From an uncultured Haloferula sp. (GTDB lineage: Bacteria > Verrucomicrobiota > Verrucomicrobiae > Verrucomicrobiales > Akkermansiaceae): DNA of 5,205 nt. Positions 1-5,205 of this stretch are shown here, piece by piece. The stretch is taken from NCBI GenBank assembly GCA_946481625.1, contig CAMLOZ010000299.1, positions 1 to 5,205 on the forward strand, written 5' to 3'. Each line of letters starts with the position of its first letter. Position 1 is the first letter of the stretch. Made by a program: the position numbers and the translations under genes. The notes below the pieces were generated by a model. That model worked only from the letters and a program-made list of their open reading frames with translations. It had not been told where the DNA came from and did no database searches.

Positions 1-572
1 GGATACAGGCGCGGATGGCTTCTCTCCGCGACGCCGGGGTGCTCGCGCCGGAGAACGCGCCCAATTTCTTGCTCATTGGCGAGAATGGCCATTTGACGAA
101 TCAGGCCATCACCGAAGCGGGATTGTCGGCGGAGCAAGCCAAGGAAGTGCAGAATGCGATAGATCTGGCCTTGGAGAAAGCGTCGAGATATATGGAAGAA
201 ACCGCTGTCTACGATGAAGTCCGGTCGAACCCTGAAAATGGAGTGTATCATTTCAAGCTTCCTCCCTTTGAGGAGGCCGGCAGCCAGATCATTGATGACC
301 TGAAGAGCGACCTAACCAAGATAGCAGGCCCGGCGGGAACCACTCTCATCAACTCATTCAATCCAACCCTATACGTTCAGGGCTTCGGAAAGTACGAAGG
401 AGAGGTTACAGTCACCATAGACCGGACAAAGGAATTTCATAAGGGGCTCAGCGCAACTTATTCCTTCGCAGACCCCCGTTCAGGAGCAGTTATCAGGAGA
501 GGCGAAACGACTCACCAGTATTTCAAGAAATACTTCGGATCGTCGATTGAGAAGCTGGTCCATCAGGAGTAG
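1..572 (+). CDS. Unrecognised protein, 3' part of a gene cut by the window edge
   Basis: The reading frame is open from base 3 (codons ATA CAG GCG CGG before the ATG at 15) to a TAG at 570-572. The ATG at 15 has no Shine-Dalgarno sequence in the few bases before it, so I read this as the C-terminal 189 residues of a longer protein. Counted from that ATG, residues 34-70 look helical and charged (LSAEQAKEVQNAIDLALEKA and onward). The remainder is mixed, with alternating patterns such as GEVTVTID that suggest beta strands. I see no membrane segment, cysteine motif or catalytic signature, and I do not recognise the family. Two sampled 60-base stretches (61-120 and 361-420) are 52% and 48% GC, against about 73% in a sampled stretch of the kinase gene (1141-1200). 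It converges on the kinase gene. Coding status is likely from length and plausible protein composition; function is unknown. Confidence 0.7.
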   Translation, partial: IQARMASLRDAGVLAPENAPNFLLIGENGHLTNQAITEAGLSAEQAKEVQNAIDLALEKASRYMEETAVYDEVRSNPENGVYHFKLPPFEEAGSQIIDDLKSDLTKIAGPAGTTLINSFNPTLYVQGFGKYEGEVTVTIDRTKEFHKGLSATYSFADPRSGAVIRRGETTHQYFKKYFGSSIEKLVHQE

Positions 573-728
573 GCAACCGATCCGGACCGCCGCGCCAAGG
601 AAATCATATGTAGTCGGACAGTTGTCGAATTTCAGACTGGCAACCATGCGTCGTTCCCGCGAGCAATCCGAGCCCTTTGCTGCCGACGCCGCGATTCGAG
701 GAGAGGGCGCTCCCGTTTACATAAATTC

Positions 729-744
729 CCCGCGGTAGTGCGGG
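729..744. terminator. Weak hairpin between convergent genes
   Basis: CCCGC (729-733) and GCGGG (740-744) form a 5-bp GC-only stem around a 6-base loop. It lies 156 bases after the plus-strand stop and 15 bases beyond the kinase stop. On the plus strand it is followed by CTTT, and on the minus strand by GAATTTATG, so neither side has a proper T-tract. It may be a weak bidirectional terminator for the two converging genes. The rest of the 573-759 gap shows no gene or stronger structure. Confidence 0.3.
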
Positions 745-759
745 CTTTCGAGATAGCTC

Positions 760-2916
760 CTACGGACCGATCAAGCCAAGCGCTTCGCGGTGAAGGACTC
801 CCGCGTTTACCCAGTCGTACCAATTGCCTTGGTCGGTGTGGCCCCACTCGAGTTTCGCGCCGGTCTTTTCCATCACCGGTGCGGTGGTCATGCCGAGGAA
901 GGCCTTGGCATTGCCGGTGCGTCCGGCGCGTTGCTCGATCATCGCCAGAATGATCCGCGCGGAGGCAATCCGGGAAGCATTCGTCTGCGGGGAAGCGATG
1001 CAACGGCTGGCCCACTGCGCCGCCCGTGCATCATTGCCGTCCCGGTATTCGGCGAGGGCGAGGGAAAAGTAACTCCACGCGGTCAGGTGCGGATTATCGG
1101 CGACCACTCCCTCCTCCGCATCGACCGCAGTTGAAACGATCCCGACCAGCGGCCGGAGACGGCGCAGGGTCTCTCCGTTCGCGGGCCGCAACAGGCAGAT
1201 CTTGAGGGTTTGCTCGCCCACCACCGGGTGGGCGGTTTTGGAGAAGCGATCCAAGGTGAATTCGCGGAGGCGGTCGTAGCCCGCCGTGTCGCCGGTGAAG
1301 CACAGGATGGCGGCGGCCGGTAGCAGGTTGCGGGACACGCTGTCGGTGTCGGAAAGATCGACCGTGGAAATCGCGCGGGCGAACGCGGAATAACGCTTTG
1401 CCGCCTCGTCCCGGCGGCCGGCGGCGAGATGCCATTCGGCGACCTTGCGGAACGAATCCGCCGCTTCCAGCGAGGAAGGCGTCTGCTCGATTGGTATCTC
1501 CGCGAGCAGCTTGTCCGCCTCGGCCAGGTTGCCGTAGCTGATCCTCACCGCGGCATCGGAAACGCGGCCCCTGAACTCCACCGCCGCCAATGCGGCCTCG
1601 GCAATCCCGCGGAGCCGGCTCTGTTCCCGGCTCGATGCCCGTTCGAGGAAAAACATCCGGGTGGACACCGCCAGCCCCACCACGAGGCCAAGCACCGCCA
1701 CCCCCCCGCCGGCGAAAAGCACCTTGTTCCGCCGGACAAGCTTGGCGAGCTGGTACCCGCGGCTCGGCGGGCGTGCCATCACCGGCTCGTCCTCCAGGAA
1801 TCGCTGCACATCCATGCCCAAGCCGTTCGCCGTGTCGTAACGACGCTGCCGCTCCTTGGCCATCGCCTTCATCACGATCCAGTCGAGATCGCCGCGCTTC
1901 CCCCCGTCGCGGACAGCCGACGGGGGGACGGGTTCTTCCTCGCGTAAAATCCGCCGGGTCTCCTCGGGCCCGGCCTCCCTCAGCCGTTGCGGATCGAAGG
2001 GCGGCCGGTCGCAGATGAGTTCATACAACAAGGCTCCCAAACTGTAGATGTCGCTGCGCGTGTCCACGTCCGCGCCGCCTCCGGCCTGTTCCGGACTCAT
2101 GTAGGCGGGAGTTCCCAGGAACTGGTCGCGGGCGGTGAAGGTTGCGTCGTCGGTCCCGCCGCCAGCCGTGGCCTTGGCGATGCCGAAGTCGATCACCTTT
2201 GGCACCGGCACTCCGTCCTGCAGCCGCACCAACACGTTGGAAGGCTTGATGTCGCGATGGATCACCCCCTTCTGGTGGGCGTGCTGGATGGCTTGGCAGA
2301 CTTGCACGAAGAGTTCCAACCGCTGTTGGATGCGGAGCTGCCGCGCATTGCAGAAGTCCGTGATCTTTTCCCCGTCCACGAGTTCCATGACGAAGAACGG
2401 CCTCCCGGTCGAGGTCGTCCCGGCATCGAGCACGCGAGCGATGTTCGGATGATCCATCAGCGCGAGGGCCTGGCGCTCGAGTTCGAAGCGGGCGATGACA
2501 TTCTCCGTGTCCATCCCGAGGCGGATGATCTTCAGCGCGACCTGGCGGCGGACCGGCTCGAGTTGTTCGGCGTGATAGACGACGCCGCAGCCACCTTCGC
2601 CCATCCGCTGGACCAGCTTGTAGCGGCCGATGCACGCGCCGGAGCCGGCGAGGGCGGCGGCCTGGCCCGGCGGTCCCTCCTCCTCTCCCTCAAGGATCGC
2701 CATCCGCGTCACACCCGCCGGCATTTTCACCGGAGGGACATCGAAGAAATCCTCGGCCCGGTCACGGAGGGCCAATAGTTTTTCCAGCCTGCCGCGCAGG
2801 TGCGGATCGTCCTGGCAGGTGCGGGCGAGAAAGGCGTTCCGTTCCGCGGGGTCCGTCAACCCTGCCGCCGCTTCGAACAGGGTTCTCTCGATGCTTTTCG
2901 TGAAATCCATCGGCAC
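760..2916 (-). CDS. Membrane-anchored Ser/Thr protein kinase with extracytoplasmic helical-repeat domain
   Basis: A 718-residue PknB-type (Hanks) kinase that should transfer phosphate from ATP to Ser/Thr of cytoplasmic partners. Residues 1-60 hold a helical element (SIERTLFEAAAGLTDPAER) common to verrucomicrobial kinases. The kinase domain spans about 99-375: glycine loop GEGGCGVV (106-113), Lys129, likely alpha-C Glu147, HRDIKPSN (220-227, catalytic Asp222), DFG (243-245), SPE (274-276) and Asp289. It is an RD kinase, with Thr255, Thr259 and Thr261 in the activation segment. A single membrane helix at about 399-423 should leave the kinase inside and residues from about 425 outside. That part resembles degenerate TPR helices (around 462-515 and 612-665) and ends with WGHTDQGNWYDW near residue 691. 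The start chosen is GTG at 2916; an in-frame ATG at 2910 gives 716 residues. Neither has a well-spaced Shine-Dalgarno, so translation is probably coupled to the sigma gene 6 bases upstream. Substrate and signal are unknown. Confidence 0.93.
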   Translation of the reverse strand: MPMDFTKSIERTLFEAAAGLTDPAERNAFLARTCQDDPHLRGRLEKLLALRDRAEDFFDVPPVKMPAGVTRMAILEGEEEGPPGQAAALAGSGACIGRYKLVQRMGEGGCGVVYHAEQLEPVRRQVALKIIRLGMDTENVIARFELERQALALMDHPNIARVLDAGTTSTGRPFFVMELVDGEKITDFCNARQLRIQQRLELFVQVCQAIQHAHQKGVIHRDIKPSNVLVRLQDGVPVPKVIDFGIAKATAGGGTDDATFTARDQFLGTPAYMSPEQAGGGADVDTRSDIYSLGALLYELICDRPPFDPQRLREAGPEETRRILREEEPVPPSAVRDGGKRGDLDWIVMKAMAKERQRRYDTANGLGMDVQRFLEDEPVMARPPSRGYQLAKLVRRNKVLFAGGGVAVLGLVVGLAVSTRMFFLERASSREQSRLRGIAEAALAAVEFRGRVSDAAVRISYGNLAEADKLLAEIPIEQTPSSLEAADSFRKVAEWHLAAGRRDEAAKRYSAFARAISTVDLSDTDSVSRNLLPAAAILCFTGDTAGYDRLREFTLDRFSKTAHPVVGEQTLKICLLRPANGETLRRLRPLVGIVSTAVDAEEGVVADNPHLTAWSYFSLALAEYRDGNDARAAQWASRCIASPQTNASRIASARIILAMIEQRAGRTGNAKAFLGMTTAPVMEKTGAKLEWGHTDQGNWYDWVNAGVLHREALGLIGP
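1900..1927. repeat. Perfect 9-bp inverted repeat inside the kinase gene
   Basis: CCCCCCGTC (1900-1908) and GACGGGGGG (1919-1927) pair perfectly around a 10-base loop. It encodes about residues 331-339 (PPSAVRDGG) near the C-terminal lobe of the kinase domain, in a segment likely to be surface-exposed. The mRNA hairpin would be very stable, but there is no T-tract, so it is not a terminator. Codon choice in a Pro/Gly stretch of a GC-rich gene may be the whole explanation. Confidence 0.5.
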
Positions 2917-2922
2917 CGGACG

Positions 2923-3501
2923 TCATTCGTTCTCCTCTTGGATCATCTGGAACAGGCGGGCCTTCGCATAGGCCCACTGCCGCCGCACCGTCCGCTCGGT
3001 GACGCCCTGAATCCCGGCGATCTCCGTTTCGGTCAGCCCGCCGAAGAATTTCAGCGCTACGACCCGCGCGCCCTCGGGATCTTCGGCCTCCAGCCGCTCC
3101 AGCATTTCGTCGATCAAAAGCACCCGGTCGTCCCGGCTGGTATCGGCGAGATCGAAATCCCCGAGATCCAGGGTCCCCGCGCGCTCGCCCCGCTTGACCG
3201 CGGATTTCTCGCGGGCGCGATCCACCAGGATCCTCCGCATGGCAGCGGCGGCGGCCCGGAAGAAGTGAGCGCGGTCGTTCCAGTCCCGCTCCTTCGTGCC
3301 GGCAAGCCGGATCCAAGCCTCGTGAACCAGTGCGGTCGGCTGCAAGGTTTGCCCGGGTTTCTCGCCGGCCATCCGCTTGGCGGCCAACTGCCGCAGTTCG
3401 TCATAGACCAGCGGCAGCAGCTCCTCCGACCGCAGAGCATCCCCGGAGCCCAAGGCGTGCATCACTCTGGAAAAATCGTCGGACATTTCTCGCTGAGTCA
3501 C
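2923..3501 (-). CDS. ECF-family RNA polymerase sigma factor (kinase-linked type)
   Basis: A 192-residue sigma factor, normal size for the group, that would direct RNA polymerase to a specific promoter set. It matches the Sigma70_ECF type (PF07638 / TIGR02999-like). Region 2 is at about 25-98, including LVYDELRQLA (31-40), LQPTALVHEAWIRL (53-66) and AHFFRAAAAAMRRILVDRAR (78-97). Region 4 is at about 128-187, with the helix-turn-helix around LTETEIAGIQGVTERTVRRQ (156-175). The usual acidic DAED-like residues before (V/T)QE are replaced here by Q54-P55-T56-A57. No anti-sigma gene is adjacent; instead a Ser/Thr kinase gene follows after 6 bases, so the two are almost certainly one operon. The start chosen is GTG at 3501, with GGGAG six bases upstream; ATG at 3486 is the alternative and gives 187 residues. 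clpX lies 203 bases upstream on the same strand. Confidence 0.93.
   Translation of the reverse strand: MTQREMSDDFSRVMHALGSGDALRSEELLPLVYDELRQLAAKRMAGEKPGQTLQPTALVHEAWIRLAGTKERDWNDRAHFFRAAAAAMRRILVDRAREKSAVKRGERAGTLDLGDFDLADTSRDDRVLLIDEMLERLEAEDPEGARVVALKFFGGLTETEIAGIQGVTERTVRRQWAYAKARLFQMIQEENE
2932..2936 (-). promoter_or_regulatory. Shine-Dalgarno AGGAG at the sigma/kinase junction
   Basis: AGGAG lies in the last codons of the sigma gene. It is 15 bases before the kinase GTG (2916) and 21 before the ATG (2910), which is long for either. It is only 5 bases from an ATG at 2926 that overlaps the sigma stop as ATGA, but that ATG is in another frame and opens a 54-codon reading frame ending at 2762. 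The kinase start is therefore better explained by coupling to termination at the sigma stop. Confidence 0.4.
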
Positions 3502-3507
3502 TCTGGA

Positions 3508-3512
3508 CTCCC
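3508..3512 (-). promoter_or_regulatory. Shine-Dalgarno GGGAG for the sigma factor gene
   Basis: GGGAG sits 6 bases upstream of the GTG at 3501, an ideal spacing. This is the reason for preferring GTG over the downstream ATG at 3486, in front of which only a weaker purine run (GCGAGAA) is seen. Confidence 0.55.
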
Positions 3513-3529
3513 GACTAGCCTTGTCGATT

Positions 3530-3540
3530 CCGCAGTGCGG
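3530..3540. promoter_or_regulatory. Short dyad upstream of the sigma factor gene
   Basis: CCGCA-G-TGCGG is a perfect 5+1+5 dyad whose near edge is 28 bases before the sigma GTG. Its position between a possible promoter and the start codon would suit an operator. No convincing -35/-10 pair is visible around it, and such short GC dyads are common in GC-rich DNA. Confidence 0.2.
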
Positions 3541-3630
3541 CGTCTTAGAAGATGCGGATACCCCGTCGCTCGCCGAAGACAGCGGCGCACCGTCGAACCC
3601 GCCGAAGCCGAAATCGAGACAGCGCAGTTC

Positions 3631-3660
3631 CCCGGGTCAGGCCGGTGATTCATACCCGGG
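3631..3660. repeat. Inverted repeat downstream of clpX
   Basis: CCCGGGT (3631-3637) and ACCCGGG (3654-3660) form a 7-bp stem with a 16-base loop, 44 bases after the clpX stop. Neither strand has a T-tract after it, so it is not a classical intrinsic terminator. It could protect the clpX mRNA 3' end, or assist termination by another route. If it does not stop transcription, clpX transcripts would run on into the sigma/kinase pair. The rest of the 203-bp gap shows no gene. Confidence 0.35.
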
Positions 3661-3704
3661 CAGGAACCGTGCGGACCACCTTCTTTTCCTTTGGCGGAGC
3701 ACCC

Positions 3705-4982
<1,278 letters not shown>

Positions 4983-4994
4983 GGGGTGCCGTGG

Positions 4995-5033
4995 ATAAAA
5001 AGCAGGCGTCGGGCCGAAGCAGCCCGACGCCTG
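4995..5033 (-). terminator. Strong intrinsic-terminator hairpin between clpP and clpX
   Basis: Read on the minus strand, CAGGCGTCGGGC (5033-5022), a 7-base loop TGCTTCG, and GCCCGACGCCTG (5014-5003) form a perfect 12-bp GC-rich stem. One C and then TTTTT (5001-4997) follow. This is a good Rho-independent terminator. It starts 18 bases after the clpP stop, and its T-tract ends 14 bases before the clpX ATG, so it would end clpP transcripts and limit or condition read-through into clpX. Confidence 0.8.
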
Positions 5034-5061
5034 ACAATAGCGTAAAAGAACTCAGGCGTCG
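5025..5061 (-). promoter_or_regulatory. Alternative hairpin competing with the clpP-clpX terminator
   Basis: CGACGCCTGA (5061-5052), which contains the clpP TGA, is exactly complementary to TCAGGCGTCG (5034-5025), giving a 10-bp stem with a 17-base loop. The second arm is most of the left arm of the downstream terminator, so the two stems cannot form together. This is the geometry of an attenuator with an antiterminator. The pairing is seen directly; the regulatory role is inferred. Confidence 0.5.
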
Positions 5062-5205
5062 TCCTTTTTTCCGTCATTTGCGTCACCGGCCAAGGCGGCG
5101 ACGGCATCCGGGAGCTGCTTGCGGTTTTCCAACACCTTGTCCACGAGGCCGTAGGCGACGGCTTCCTCACCGGTCATGTAGTTGTCGCGGTCGGAGTCCT
5201 TCTCG
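5052..5205 (-). CDS. clpP: ClpP, proteolytic subunit of the ClpXP protease (C-terminal 50 residues only)
   Basis: The minus strand reads [20 protein letters not shown] then VDKVLENRK to a TGA at 5054-5052, which is the characteristic ClpP C-terminus. By alignment with E. coli ClpP from memory, the Asp in DRDNY (codon 5186-5184) is the catalytic-triad aspartate. The serine and histidine lie outside the window. ClpP is a tetradecameric serine protease that degrades proteins delivered by ClpX. After the conserved [10 protein letters not shown] there is a tail of about 20 residues, ending GKKDDA, that is longer than in E. coli and probably not conserved. The tail contains an A6G run at 5070-5064. 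The gene precedes clpX on the same strand, as in many bacteria. The truncation is due to the window edge, not to damage. Confidence 0.95.
   Translation of the reverse strand, partial: EKDSDRDNYMTGEEAVAYGLVDKVLENRKQLPDAVAALAGDANDGKKDDA

Noticed and set aside
547..738. Plus-strand 63-codon frame starting inside the end of the first gene
   Set aside because: The Arg/Ser/Pro-rich translation, lack of a Shine-Dalgarno sequence and overlap with the first gene argue against a real gene.
573..759. Search for tRNA, small RNA, CRISPR or mobile-element ends in the convergent gap
   Set aside because: No cloverleaf, spaced repeats or terminal inverted repeats were visible, only the weak hairpin listed as a feature.
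1987..2778. Plus-strand open frame of 263 codons opposite the kinase domain
   Set aside because: It is antisense to conserved kinase motifs, including HRDIKPSN and DFG, and its translation resembles no protein I recognise. It is best read as a shadow of codon bias.
5015..5037. Possible -35 (TTGTCA, minus 5037-5032) for a clpX promoter
   Set aside because: At 17-base spacing the -10 position reads GCCCGA, which is not promoter-like, and it falls inside the terminator stem.

Overview
The window looks like chromosomal DNA from a GC-rich bacterium, most likely a verrucomicrobium of the Luteolibacter/Haloferula type, with a planctomycete as second choice. The basis is the pairing of a PF07638-type ECF sigma factor with a long membrane-anchored Ser/Thr kinase. 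The kinase has the N-terminal 'SIERTLFEAAAGLTDPAER' element and the WGHTDQGNWYDW-like C-terminus that I associate with that group. This placement rests on recognition, not on a database search.

Layout, left to right. (1) The 3' part of an unrecognised plus-strand gene, ending at 572; its base composition (about 50% GC) is well below that of the rest of the window. (2) A 187-bp convergent gap with one weak hairpin. (3) On the minus strand, read right to left: clpP (only its last 50 codons), a 69-bp gap with a strong hairpin and T-tract, clpX (complete), a 203-bp gap, an ECF sigma factor, and after only 6 bp a Ser/Thr protein kinase. The clpP tail is a real gene that is easy to miss because only its 3' end is present.

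Function. ClpP and ClpX form the ATP-dependent ClpXP protease, in which ClpX recognises and unfolds substrates and feeds them to the ClpP chamber. The sigma factor and kinase probably form one signalling unit: a membrane kinase with a predicted extracytoplasmic helical-repeat domain that could control the adjacent sigma factor by phosphorylation. The sigma factor lacks the acidic region-2 residues that ECF factors normally use to contact RNA polymerase and has a threonine there, which fits that model. A functional link between the clp genes and the sigma/kinase pair is not shown by the sequence.

The most interesting non-coding feature is the clpP-clpX gap. One segment (5025-5034) can pair perfectly either with the end of clpP, including its stop codon, or with a downstream copy to form a terminator just before clpX. 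This looks like an attenuator that could set the ClpP:ClpX ratio. Nothing here amounts to a clearly new multi-gene system; the best leads are this possible attenuator and the sigma/kinase pair.
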